Assembly (NCBI RefSeq): GCF_900108365.1
Contig: NZ_FNWQ01000002.1
Span: 310,001-374,000 of the forward strand
DNA: 64,000 nucleotides
From: Chryseobacterium culicis
Lineage (GTDB): Bacteria > Bacteroidota > Bacteroidia > Flavobacteriales > Weeksellaceae
Direction: 5' to 3'
Part shown: positions 27,926 through 35,661 of the stretch, one piece after another
Numbering within the stretch: position 1 is the first letter of the stretch
Layout of the letters: every line of letters begins with the position of its first letter
Made by a program: the position numbers and the translations under genes
The notes under the pieces: generated by a model
The model's input: only the letters and a program-made list of their open reading frames with translations
What the model was told of the DNA's origin: nothing
Database searches by the model: none

Positions 27926-28495
27926 ATGAAATCACAAATGAACATTGAACTTATTGTTATAGGAGGATCGGCAGGAAGTCTACAGGTTATCATTGAAATG
28001 ATTAAAAACCTGAATGATGTCCTAAAAATCCCGATAGTTGTTGTGCTTCACCGTAAAGCCCAGTCAGGAGATATCCTGCGGACTTTATTGCAGCAGTTTA
28101 CTAAAATTCCTGTGATAGAAGCAGAAGATAAAACCGGAATCGAAAGCAATGCGATATATATTGTTCCGGCTGATTATCATCTGCTGTTTGAAAACAAGAA
28201 AAATATGTCATTAGACAGCTCAGAAAAAATGAATTACTCCCGCCCTTCAATAGATGTTACCTTCAGGTCAGCAGCAGAAATTTATGGGAAAAATATGGTT
28301 GGAATTCTTTTATCAGGAGCCAATGCGGATGGAGTAGAAGGGCTGTGCTACATTAAAAAAAACAACGGACAGGTGTGGATTCAGGATCCAGAAACGGCAG
28401 AGGTGAATTATATGCCTAAACATGCCGTAGAAGAAATTAATTATGATCTCATTATCAAACCGGATAATTTGGCAGATTATATCAATCAATTGTAA
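27926..28495 (+). CDS. cheB: CheB-type methylesterase domain protein
   Basis: A 189-residue stand-alone CheB catalytic domain without receiver. The catalytic triad is visible: S15 in G-G-S-A-G-S, H42 in L-H-R-K, and D135 in G-A-N-A-D-G. The last motif is normally G-M-G-N-D-G or similar. It sits 11 bp after cheR. Without a receiver domain, control must come from partners. The target glutamate is unknown, since no chemoreceptor is nearby. Confidence 0.9.
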   Translation: MKSQMNIELIVIGGSAGSLQVIIEMIKNLNDVLKIPIVVVLHRKAQSGDILRTLLQQFTKIPVIEAEDKTGIESNAIYIVPADYHLLFENKKNMSLDSSEKMNYSRPSIDVTFRSAAEIYGKNMVGILLSGANADGVEGLCYIKKNNGQVWIQDPETAEVNYMPKHAVEEINYDLIIKPDNLADYINQL

Positions 28496-28514
28496 TAAGA
28501 GTAACCTTAATAAT

Positions 28515-28886
28515 ATGAACAAAAAGAAAATTTTAATTTTTGATGATGATGCTGCTATTTTGGAAGTGATTACCATCATATTTGAAGAGAATGGCTACGA
28601 AGTCAAAATTTCGGAAACTTCGCATGACATTCTGGAAAAAGTAGCCGACTATCATCCGGATGTTATTCTCATGGATAACTGGATTCCGAAAATAGGGGGT
28701 GTAGAAGCCACAAAACTTCTGAAAAACAGTGAAGAGTTTAATCACATCCCAGTAATTTATGTGACTGCAAATAATGACATTGCTGCTTTAGCTGCCGAAG
28801 CCAGGGCGGATGATTATGTTTCAAAGCCTTTCAATCTGGATGACCTTGAAGAAATGGTGGCAAAACATATAAAAGAACAGGTATAA
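28515..28886 (+). CDS. Single-domain response regulator (last gene of phosphorelay operon)
   Basis: A CheY-like receiver of 123 residues: acidic cluster D10-D12, phospho-acceptor D54 (I-L-M-D-N-W-I-P), switch Thr in Y-V-T-A, and the conserved S-K-P. The start is the ATG at 28515; a longer frame from 28443 overlaps cheB and encodes an unlikely leader. M-D-N-W is an unusual variant of M-D-I-x in the phosphorylation loop. A strong hairpin follows 21 bp after the stop. Confidence 0.9.
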   Translation: MNKKKILIFDDDAAILEVITIIFEENGYEVKISETSHDILEKVADYHPDVILMDNWIPKIGGVEATKLLKNSEEFNHIPVIYVTANNDIAALAAEARADDYVSKPFNLDDLEEMVAKHIKEQV

Positions 28887-28907
28887 ATCTTACAGTTTTC
28901 TAATATA

Positions 28908-28957
28908 AAAAGGCTGTCTCCTCTGTTTGTATTATCAAATGCAGGAGACAGCCTTTT
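28908..28957. terminator. Terminator hairpin at the end of the phosphorelay operon
   Basis: A perfect 14-bp stem (28908-28921 and 28944-28957, AAAAGGCTGTCTCC and its complement) with a 22-base loop and T-rich flanks on both strands. It separates the convergent phosphorelay operon and the 94-residue hypothetical gene. Confidence 0.8.
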
Positions 28958-28984
28958 ATTTATTTATTTATTTATTTATTTTTT
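28955..28984. repeat. TTTA tetranucleotide microsatellite
   Basis: About six consecutive TTTA units directly after the hairpin and reaching the stop codon of the minus-strand gene at 28976. Such runs can vary in length, but here the repeat is outside the reading frame apart from the stop itself. Confidence 0.7.
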
Positions 28985-29260
28985 CAAGACAGAAATTATT
29001 TCATTTTTTGTAAGATGGTAACTGTTGATATTGTGAATTAAAGACCGTAATAAAAGATATAACTGTGGATTTCCTATAGTTGTATCAGAAAATGTCTGTA
29101 CAAGAATTAATTTTTTTGAAACGATATTATGTGCAGTAGTGTACTCATTACTGAGATCAATGTCAATATTCAATTCACTTTTTACTTTGAAATTAAAATA
29201 TTCATCTATTAAATACTTATCATTGATCAGATCTAAAGGTTGTATTTTTATTTCGTCCAT
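28976..29260 (-). CDS. Hypothetical protein (94 residues)
   Basis: A soluble, Asn/Ile/Leu-rich protein with no signal peptide, membrane segment or catalytic motif. I do not recognise a family. The frame uses ATG and ends at a stop embedded in the TTTA repeat. It is divergent from the MarR-type gene; the 104 bp between them contain a small palindrome (TGTAC-C-GTACA, 29294-29304) and the MarR operator, so it may be co-regulated. AT-rich codon use leaves some doubt that it is expressed. Confidence 0.55.
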   Translation of the reverse strand: MDEIKIQPLDLINDKYLIDEYFNFKVKSELNIDIDLSNEYTTAHNIVSKKLILVQTFSDTTIGNPQLYLLLRSLIHNINSYHLTKNEIISVLKK

Positions 29261-29331
29261 AACGTTGATAATTAAACTTTAAAATACAAATGTTGTACCG
29301 TACAGGCAAAAAAAAGAGAAGATTATTATAA

Positions 29332-29357
29332 AAAATAGTATATTTGTATACTATTTT
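29332..29357. promoter_or_regulatory. Palindromic operator overlapping the -7 element of the MarR-type gene
   Basis: Perfect 11-bp arms (AAAATAGTATA / TATACTATTTT) around TTTG. The left arm and spacer contain TATATTTG (29339-29346), an exact -7 match, 18 bp before the start codon. A dimeric regulator bound here would block its own promoter, the classical MarR autoregulation plan. Confidence 0.65.
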
Positions 29358-29364
29358 AACAACA

Positions 29365-30039
29365 ATGAATTTTCCTTTAATAAAAGACTTTATAACGCTC
29401 CTTGAGCAGTTTGAATCAAATGCCAACCCTGATTCCTATCCAAGCACCATCGAGGGCTTTAAAGCATGGATCTGTGACGAAAAAAACACTCTGCAGCCAG
29501 CTGCCGCTGAAGAACCCTACTGGGAAGGAAAAGAAAACGGAAGAACACCCGAAAGCGCCATAAGTACATTATTGGTACATCTTAACCGCTATGCAAAAAC
29601 CTACTCGAAATCTGCCATATCAGATTCTGAATTTTCTACGCAGGAAGATTTTATTTATTTAATTAATTTAAAAGCCTTTGGTGAAATGTCCAAAATGACG
29701 CTCATCAAAAAGAATATTCATGACAAGCCGGTAGGGATGCTTATTATTGCAAGACTTCTCCGCCAGGGACTTATAGAACAAACAGATTCTGATTTGGATA
29801 AACGAAGCAAATTGATCCGTATTTCTGAAAAAGGTTTAGTGACCCTCGAAAAACAAATGGAGAAGATCAGACAGGCTACCAATATTGTTGCAGGAAACCT
29901 TAATCACCATGAAAAGATGGATCTTATCCGTATTCTGAATAAACTGGATCGTTTTCATTATCCTATATTTTCAAGAAATATCAATTCTGAAGAGCTTATC
30001 AGCACGGTGTACGACGAGTATTCGTTCATGAATTTATAG
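29365..30039 (+). CDS. MarR-type winged-helix regulator
   Basis: A 224-residue protein whose central part reads as a MarR winged helix: helix with F-G-E-M-S-K-M-T-L-I, recognition segment P-V-G-M-L-I-I-A-R-L-L-R-Q-G-L-I-E and wing D-L-D-K-R-S-K-L-I-R-I-S-E-K-G. About 90 extra N-terminal residues without clear motif make it longer than usual (140-160). The start at 29365 is preferred over 29344 because the latter lies inside the operator and promoter. Autoregulation through the overlapping palindrome is inferred. Confidence 0.8.
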   Translation: MNFPLIKDFITLLEQFESNANPDSYPSTIEGFKAWICDEKNTLQPAAAEEPYWEGKENGRTPESAISTLLVHLNRYAKTYSKSAISDSEFSTQEDFIYLINLKAFGEMSKMTLIKKNIHDKPVGMLIIARLLRQGLIEQTDSDLDKRSKLIRISEKGLVTLEKQMEKIRQATNIVAGNLNHHEKMDLIRILNKLDRFHYPIFSRNINSEELISTVYDEYSFMNL

Positions 30040-30075
30040 CAGTTACCTCTTTATGTTCAGACTGTATACATAAAA

Positions 30076-30167
30076 GAATCTGCCCTTTAGGGGCAGATTC
30101 AGTAGATAATACATCTCATTTTTTTAATTAGACAACAATAAAAAGCACAGCCGACAATGCTGTGCTT
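30076..30167. terminator. Two hairpins between the MarR-type gene and the S41 peptidase gene
   Basis: First hairpin 30076-30100: ten-base-pair stem GAATCTGCCC / GGGCAGATTC with loop TTTAG but no T-tract. Second 30143-30167: nine-base-pair stem AAGCACAGC / GCTGTGCTT, with a T-rich tail on the minus strand. Together they close the convergent transcripts. Confidence 0.65.
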
Positions 30168-30305
30168 AAATTTTTATTTCAAATTTAATTGCAATTTCAA
30201 GAGTAGTAAGAAAAGCAAATAAAGTTTCCACTTCGATGTTTATTACATAGTAAATGTAGTGATAATTTTAATACGAAATATCAATTTAATGTTAAAATTC
30301 ACAAG

Positions 30306-30329
30306 TTATCCACATTTTATTGTGGATAA
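30306..30329. repeat. Inverted pair of consensus DnaA boxes
   Basis: TTATCCACA (30306-30314) and its complement TGTGGATAA (30321-30329) are 6 bp apart and overlap the 3' end of the S41 gene. Both match the DnaA-box consensus without mismatch. An AT-rich stretch of about 130 bp lies beside them. They could equally be the arms of a transcript-end hairpin. Confidence 0.4.
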
Positions 30330-31768
30330 GTCTGCTGCTCGCTTAAAATCCAGTGTTTTGCCGTCTCAATATCCATATCCTGACCCTCTTTAGATGCTAC
30401 CGTAATGTCAGGGTCAATTTTTCCGGAATAGACTTTTCCGTTTCGGTCCATTTCATAGGAAGAAGCCACGGCAAAGATTTTACCGTCACTTAATGGATAA
30501 ATACTGTTGGCTGAAGTGTAACCTGCTGATGGCTGTCCAAAAAGTTTCACATTGCTTTTCCCGATAAATGCAATGGTAGTGGCTTCTCCGGAGCTGGCCG
30601 TATGAGGGCCTATAAGAACCGCTATTTTAGAATTTCCGCTTTTAAGATCATAAGGTTCCGTAATTTTGGTCGCACCAAATTGTCTGTTTTTATAGATCCA
30701 TGGTGTTTTTTGGTCTTTGTATACAAAATAACCCAGTGTCCCTTCTCCAATAAGGCTTCCGAGACCTCCGATCATAGGTTCCATATTTCCTCCGGTATTG
30801 CTTCTCAAGTCTACAATCCAGCCTTTAATGGTATTTTCAGAATCCAGTTTTTTAATCATATTGTGGATCTGCAAGGCAAAATCATTTCCAACTTCCTTGT
30901 TTAAGGAACCAAAAGCCGGAACCGAAATATAGCCGATATTCTGATCAATAAGTCTGGAATCAGGCTTTGTCTCATAAATATTGCCACTTTTTTGCTTTTC
31001 TGAACGCTCTTTACCGGAAATAAATGAATGATTATCACCAGCCTGTCTCAGGTTTTGTATAATGTAGCTCAGCGCAGGGGTGGTATCATCAATGGTTTTC
31101 ATTCCTTTTGATAGATTATGAAGATTGGTTTCAATATTCTGCCAGTCCAGCTTATCTGAAAAAATAGAATTCTTTTTTACAATATTTTTAAAATCCTGAA
31201 TGTATTTTGCCGCTTTTTTTGAAGGTTCTTCATTTGAAAACGGAATCTTATTAAGCTCAAAATGGTCAAACCAAACAGTACCGTTTCCTGAGAGTACACC
31301 TCCAAGAAGAAGGCTTTTTACATTTTTATCAGCAGTGAAAGTTAAAGAATACTTTGTCCAGTCTTTATTCACAGCGATAGGTCTCTGCTGTGATTCGGAA
31401 TTTCCAAAATCAATCATCTCTCCATTTTCGTCCTTAACCTGAGTCCAAAGATTGATTTTTCCGTTGGTGTTCTCAGATTTTACATACGCACTGATCTCTA
31501 TTTTCTGCAGCTGCTGAATGTCCAGAGAAACTTTTTGAGAAAAAGATTGAAATTCTTTGGATTGATCTGTCTTTCCTGTCAGCTGCATAGAAGCTTTTCC
31601 TCCAAAATAGTGGGTGTAGTCTATTTTTCCTTCGTATGAATCTGTTTTTTTAACATTCCAGTGATTGGGTAATCCATCGGTCATATTCTCAAAACCGGCG
31701 TTTTGTATTTGAGCTTCCACCGAACAGAACAAAAATGCTGCTACAATAGTGTAGGTCAGTTTTTTCAT
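30317..31768 (-). CDS. Secreted S41-family (C-terminal processing-like) peptidase
   Basis: Exported serine peptidase of 483 residues. A signal peptide ends near C-S-V-E-A-Q. Residues of about 20-175 form a beta-sandwich domain resembling carbohydrate-binding modules (W-F-D-H-F-E-L). The S41 catalytic domain follows, with G-Y-I-S-V-P-A-F, W-I-V-D-L-R-S-N-T-G-G and the nucleophile in H-T-A-S-S-G-E. A PDZ domain is not apparent, so it belongs to the tail-specific-protease superfamily rather than true CtpA. Substrate unknown. Single gene, minus strand. Confidence 0.88.
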   Translation of the reverse strand: MKKLTYTIVAAFLFCSVEAQIQNAGFENMTDGLPNHWNVKKTDSYEGKIDYTHYFGGKASMQLTGKTDQSKEFQSFSQKVSLDIQQLQKIEISAYVKSENTNGKINLWTQVKDENGEMIDFGNSESQQRPIAVNKDWTKYSLTFTADKNVKSLLLGGVLSGNGTVWFDHFELNKIPFSNEEPSKKAAKYIQDFKNIVKKNSIFSDKLDWQNIETNLHNLSKGMKTIDDTTPALSYIIQNLRQAGDNHSFISGKERSEKQKSGNIYETKPDSRLIDQNIGYISVPAFGSLNKEVGNDFALQIHNMIKKLDSENTIKGWIVDLRSNTGGNMEPMIGGLGSLIGEGTLGYFVYKDQKTPWIYKNRQFGATKITEPYDLKSGNSKIAVLIGPHTASSGEATTIAFIGKSNVKLFGQPSAGYTSANSIYPLSDGKIFAVASSYEMDRNGKVYSGKIDPDITVASKEGQDMDIETAKHWILSEQQTYPQ

Positions 31769-31861
31769 AAGTTATTAATTTTGGCTAAAATAAAAGAAGT
31801 TATAAAAAAATCATACTATGTTAACAAAATTTTAGTAATGGTTTAGAATGATTAACAATTT

Positions 31862-32641
31862 TCACTGCAGCTTATCTTCTGTGAGATATTTTAGAACAAA
31901 ATCAGATAACGTCTTTTTCTCCTCATCCGTCCCTTTATTATCCATATGATTATGATTAATAAGAGTGGGCTGTATCGTCATATAGTTCTTTTTCTGTTCC
32001 TGTTCGTTGGGCAGTACTCCTTCATCAGCGGGATAATCGTTGGAGCGTAAGGTATATATTTTAGGCACTGAAGTTCTGGGAAGAAACATTCTCCGGTTAT
32101 CCATCGTAATCAGCTTATAGACCAGGTTAGGATGCTGATTGGTGAATAGTGCCGCCATGTCTCCTCCATTGGAATGTCCTATCAGGGTCAGGTGTTTATA
32201 ATCAAGTTCGGGTTTTATCTTGGTAAGTTCATTCAGAACCAACAAAATATTATCGGAACCATTTTGCCAGAAAGGTCTTCGCACGATCTGTAAGTTTCCT
32301 TCAGTAGGTAAAAGGCGATCTGTAGCCAGCTCATGCTGTATGCTTACTGTAAAATAACCTTTTGAAGCCAGCTTTTCGGTCAGATAAGAATAAACAAAAT
32401 AATCTCCGCCCTTATTAAAACCATATCCATGATTGAAGATAATGACTTGCTGATTCGCAATTTTTTTACGTGTTTCAGGATAATAAAAAGCAACTGGAAT
32501 CCTACGGTTTCTTACCGGGTCCAGGAGGGTTAAAGTATCCCGCTTTACTTCATAATTGGCATTTTCTGTATTTTTCCTCTGTAGGGTACAGCTCACCATC
32601 AAAAGACAAACTGCTAAAAGAATAGATGAGTTATATTTCAT
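31862..32641 (-). CDS. Alpha/beta hydrolase lipoprotein
   Basis: A 259-residue lipoprotein: the signal peptide ends in the lipobox L-M-V-S-C18. The hydrolase fold shows the oxyanion region F-N-H-G-Y-G and the nucleophile elbow G-H-S-N-G-G. A late histidine (I-N-H-N-H-M-D) could complete the triad. Anchoring in the membrane suggests action in the periplasm or at the surface. Its ATG overlaps the stop of the epoxide-hydrolase gene by 4 bp, so the two are translated as a pair. Confidence 0.85.
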   Translation of the reverse strand: MKYNSSILLAVCLLMVSCTLQRKNTENANYEVKRDTLTLLDPVRNRRIPVAFYYPETRKKIANQQVIIFNHGYGFNKGGDYFVYSYLTEKLASKGYFTVSIQHELATDRLLPTEGNLQIVRRPFWQNGSDNILLVLNELTKIKPELDYKHLTLIGHSNGGDMAALFTNQHPNLVYKLITMDNRRMFLPRTSVPKIYTLRSNDYPADEGVLPNEQEQKKNYMTIQPTLINHNHMDNKGTDEEKKTLSDFVLKYLTEDKLQ

Positions 32642-33759
32642 GAATTGTTGTTATGAACAGAATAAAAGAATGATCTTAGCTCATCTGCAAATAGATGAGG
32701 TAATTCCAGGGCAGCAAAGTGTCCTCCTTCATTCATTTTTTTAAAGCTGACAACATTAACAAAACGTTCTGCCCATTCTTTGGGAAACTGAGCTTCACGG
32801 GGAAATACAAGTACTCCGGCAGGAACATTGCTTTTTTGATGGACCTGAGTGCCGCTCCATAAGGCAGCAGCGTCTTCTTTGTACATTCTTGCAGAAGAGC
32901 CTATAGTTTGTGTGATCCAGTAAATCATAATATTGGTGAGTAATTCGTCTTTCCCGCCAAATGCCGTTTCAATCATTTCCGGTGCAGCCCCTGCATTGGT
33001 AAAGCTAATGATCCAGGCAGCCAGCCCGATAGGAGAATCATTGAGACCATAGGCCAGAGTTTGCGGCTTGGTAGACTGTACCATGGCGTAAGCACATTCG
33101 CTGTACCACCATTGCTGGACAAACTGTGCAAACTCCTGTTCTTCTTTACTCATTGTGGTGAAATCTTCCTGACCGGTAGGGTATCCTACATCGGTAAGAT
33201 GAACAGCTTGCAGGACTTCAGGGTATTTTGATGTCAGGGCTTTTACTACACCCATACCGATATCTCCACCGGCTGCACAGAATTTTTCATATCCAAGCAC
33301 TTCAGTCATGAGTTTTTTCCAGAGATCAGCAACTCTTTCACTGCTGACCGCTGTTTTGCCAGAAAAGCCAAATCCCGGAATAGAAGGAATAACCAGATCA
33401 AAGCTTTGTTCACCTTCGGTAAGTAAGGGAATAATTTTATGAAAACGGTAATAGCTGTCCGGCCAGCCATGAGTAAGAATCAATGGTTTGGGGTTTTGAC
33501 CTTTTCCTCTTATGTACTGAAAATGAATCAGTATTCCATCTATTTGGGCTGTATATTGAGGATGCTGATTCAATAATTGCTCATGCAGCTTCCAGTCATA
33601 ATCATTGATCCAGTAGTGTACAAGTTCTTTGAGGTAAGTCTCGCTGGTGCCGTAGTTCCAGCCGGAGTCATCGGCCTGCCCGGGCCAGCGGGCATTTTGC
33701 AAACGGTTTTTAAGGTCGGTTATAACCGGTTCAGGAATGTTTACTGTAAATGGTTCCAT
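32638..33759 (-). CDS. Epoxide hydrolase (EHN-type)
   Basis: Soluble alpha/beta hydrolase of 373 residues with the N-terminal EHN domain (F-x-V-x-I-P, then N-A-R-W-P and W-N-Y-G) and the catalytic core: oxyanion motif H-G-W-P-D-S, nucleophile Asp in G-G-D-I-G-M, and a late His in G-G-H-F-A-A. These match microsomal-type epoxide hydrolases, which open epoxides to diols. No signal peptide is seen, unlike its lipoprotein partner downstream. Substrate unknown. Confidence 0.9.
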   Translation of the reverse strand: MEPFTVNIPEPVITDLKNRLQNARWPGQADDSGWNYGTSETYLKELVHYWINDYDWKLHEQLLNQHPQYTAQIDGILIHFQYIRGKGQNPKPLILTHGWPDSYYRFHKIIPLLTEGEQSFDLVIPSIPGFGFSGKTAVSSERVADLWKKLMTEVLGYEKFCAAGGDIGMGVVKALTSKYPEVLQAVHLTDVGYPTGQEDFTTMSKEEQEFAQFVQQWWYSECAYAMVQSTKPQTLAYGLNDSPIGLAAWIISFTNAGAAPEMIETAFGGKDELLTNIMIYWITQTIGSSARMYKEDAAALWSGTQVHQKSNVPAGVLVFPREAQFPKEWAERFVNVVSFKKMNEGGHFAALELPHLFADELRSFFYSVHNNNS

Positions 33760-34106
33760 ATTATTATTGGTGTTTTGGTGTAAGTGTACTATATGAAATA
33801 AACTGATATCAAGTCTGTTATCAAAGTTAAAAACTTTATTTTTTACCAGGTATTGTCAAACTTATAATTTTTTTGAAATTTTTAATAATAAAAATCAGTA
33901 ACTTTACTTTATCAAAATCTCGTAATACATATTACTGCAGTCAGAAGTTATTTTTTAGCTCTGAACAACTCAGGTTCAAATTTCTGAACCCAATACATCT
34001 GTTATATCATCTTTAAAAGCAAAGGCAACACGTCATTTGCTGTATCAACGGTCATTCGCGGGTAATCTGCGGTGATTATTGATGTTTAATAATTAAATCG
34101 AATATT
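33760..34106. other. Intergenic region (347 bp) with one small inverted repeat
   Basis: AT-rich divergent intergenic region between the epoxide-hydrolase operon and the NAD-binding gene. The only structure noted is GGTTCA-AATTTC-TGAACC (33973-33990), a possible operator about 115 bp before the plus-strand gene. No ORF, RNA gene or strong promoter motif was seen. Confidence 0.4.
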
Positions 34107-34748
34107 ATGAAAGCTAATACAATTGCCATCATCGGCGGAACCGGAAAATCCGGACAATATCTGGTACAAAACCTTCTTGAGAAAGGATATCATCTTAAAC
34201 TTTTACTGAGAAATCCTGAGAATTTTATCCTTCGAAATCCTTTAATTGAAATAATACAGGGAGATGCCAGAGATACAGCAGCGATTTATAAATTGATTAA
34301 AGGTGCTGATCTTGTTATGAGTACTTTAGGCCAGCCCAAAGGCGAGAAGCCTATCTTCAGTGATGCTGCGAGAAATATTATCAGTGCAATGAATCATTAT
34401 GATCTCAATCGTTATATCGTTACCACAGGGCTTAGTGTAAATACGTTATCCGACCATAAAAATGATCGGGTACAAATGGCAACAGACTGGATGTACCAGA
34501 ATTATCCCGTGACCACTGCTGACAAACAAAAAGAGTATGAACTTCTTCTGGAAAGCAATCTCGACTGGACATTGGTAAGGCTGCCGCTGATTCATCTTAA
34601 AGAGGAACATTTTCCAACAGAAACAAGTCTCACAGACTGCAAAGGTGAAGGCATTGGTGCTGCGGATCTGGCGGAGTTTCTGGCATCTCAGATAAAGGGT
34701 TCGGAATACATTCGAAAAAGTCCTTTTCTGTATAATCTGAAAAACTAG
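34107..34748 (+). CDS. NAD(P)-binding protein, atypical SDR (NmrA/SDR_a5-like)
   Basis: A 213-residue Rossmann protein starting I-A-I-I-G-G-T-G-K-S-G, the dinucleotide-binding loop of NmrA-like atypical SDRs. L-L-L-R-N-P and I-Q-G-D-A-R-D follow at the expected positions. The classical Y-x-x-x-K catalytic pair is not evident, so it may be a reductase of unusual type or a redox-sensing protein. Single gene followed by a hairpin. Confidence 0.82.
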   Translation: MKANTIAIIGGTGKSGQYLVQNLLEKGYHLKLLLRNPENFILRNPLIEIIQGDARDTAAIYKLIKGADLVMSTLGQPKGEKPIFSDAARNIISAMNHYDLNRYIVTTGLSVNTLSDHKNDRVQMATDWMYQNYPVTTADKQKEYELLLESNLDWTLVRLPLIHLKEEHFPTETSLTDCKGEGIGAADLAEFLASQIKGSEYIRKSPFLYNLKN

Positions 34749-34763
34749 AGTGTGTAGACATGA

Positions 34764-34796
34764 GAAGCTGTTACAATTTTGTGACAGCTTCTTTTA
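34764..34796 (+). terminator. Terminator after the NAD-binding protein gene
   Basis: Eight-base-pair stem GAAGCTGT / ACAGCTTC (34764-34771 and 34784-34791) followed by TTTTAG. It also lies at the end of the convergent methyltransferase gene. Confidence 0.65.
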
Positions 34797-34814
34797 GTTT
34801 AAGAATACAATCCT

Positions 34815-35582
34815 TTATTTTTTACGTCCGTACATCAGGATGCGCTTAAATGCATAAATGGCCGGATATTTTGTAAATCTTTCTGCGATACGTGATTTAA
34901 ATCCGGAGATGAAATTTTCTTTCTTTTCTCCTTCCAGACGTTCTAAATACGGTAATAATGCTGTTCCTGAAATAAAGGCATATAAGGCTTCGTGATCATC
35001 TGCAATGATGGGATAAACTTTCTGAAATATTTCAATGTCCTGAATTCCGTTATCAAATAATATCTGTGCATAATCATCCATTGAAAGTACCGGCGAATCA
35101 CGGTTGAAATGATTTAACTGGGATGCATAAGGCTCCTCATCCGCCATTTCTGTTAAAATCTGATTCAGAATATTTTCTTTCTGCACAGGCATTTGTAGGG
35201 CTAACTGCCCATTCTGTGAAAGCAATCCAATGATTTTAGGAAATAAAGTTTCGTGGTCATCAGCCCACTGTAAAGCGGCATTGCTGAAGACAAGATCCCA
35301 TTTCTGATGAGACTGAGCTGTTTCTTCAATAGACTGAAGTTTAAAATGAAGATTATCATTTTCAAACTTCTTAGATTTTTCAAGCATTTCCGCCGATGAA
35401 TCTATTCCGAGAAAGGTGGAGCCTGTCAGTTTCTCAGCCAGAATAGAAGTTTGTTCTCCGGTACCACAGCCTAGATCAATGGCTTTTATATTGTTTTCAG
35501 GCTTGATTAATGCTGCTAAATCGTAAAAGGGTTTGTAACGTACATCTTTGTACTGATCGTATAATTCAGGATTCCAGGGCAT
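34815..35582 (-). CDS. Class I SAM methyltransferase, trans-aconitate 2-methyltransferase-like
   Basis: A 255-residue cytoplasmic methyltransferase. It begins M-P-W-N-P-E-L-Y-D, close to the Tam family start W-x-P-x-x-Y. Motif I is D-L-G-C-G-T-G-E-Q, then G-I-D-S-S-A-E-M and S-N-A-A-L-Q-W, all typical of Tam. The length also fits Tam (about 250). The longer frame from 35627 adds 15 unlikely residues. Methylation of trans-aconitate is suggested by similarity only. It lies upstream of nothing obvious and is separated from uvrA by 79 bp on the same strand. Confidence 0.85.
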   Translation of the reverse strand: MPWNPELYDQYKDVRYKPFYDLAALIKPENNIKAIDLGCGTGEQTSILAEKLTGSTFLGIDSSAEMLEKSKKFENDNLHFKLQSIEETAQSHQKWDLVFSNAALQWADDHETLFPKIIGLLSQNGQLALQMPVQKENILNQILTEMADEEPYASQLNHFNRDSPVLSMDDYAQILFDNGIQDIEIFQKVYPIIADDHEALYAFISGTALLPYLERLEGEKKENFISGFKSRIAERFTKYPAIYAFKRILMYGRKK

Positions 35583-35661
35583 AAAAATAATTTTTGTAAT
35601 GGTTGAATAAAGATAGAGAATCTCCATAAAAAATCGGCTGTTTTAACGCAGCCGATTCGAT

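Noticed and set aside
30100..30330. Chromosomal origin of replication suggested by two DnaA boxes and AT-rich DNA
   Set aside because: Only two boxes, gene directions converge on rather than diverge from the site, and no dnaA, dnaN or other origin-linked gene is near. Kept only as a low-interest observation.
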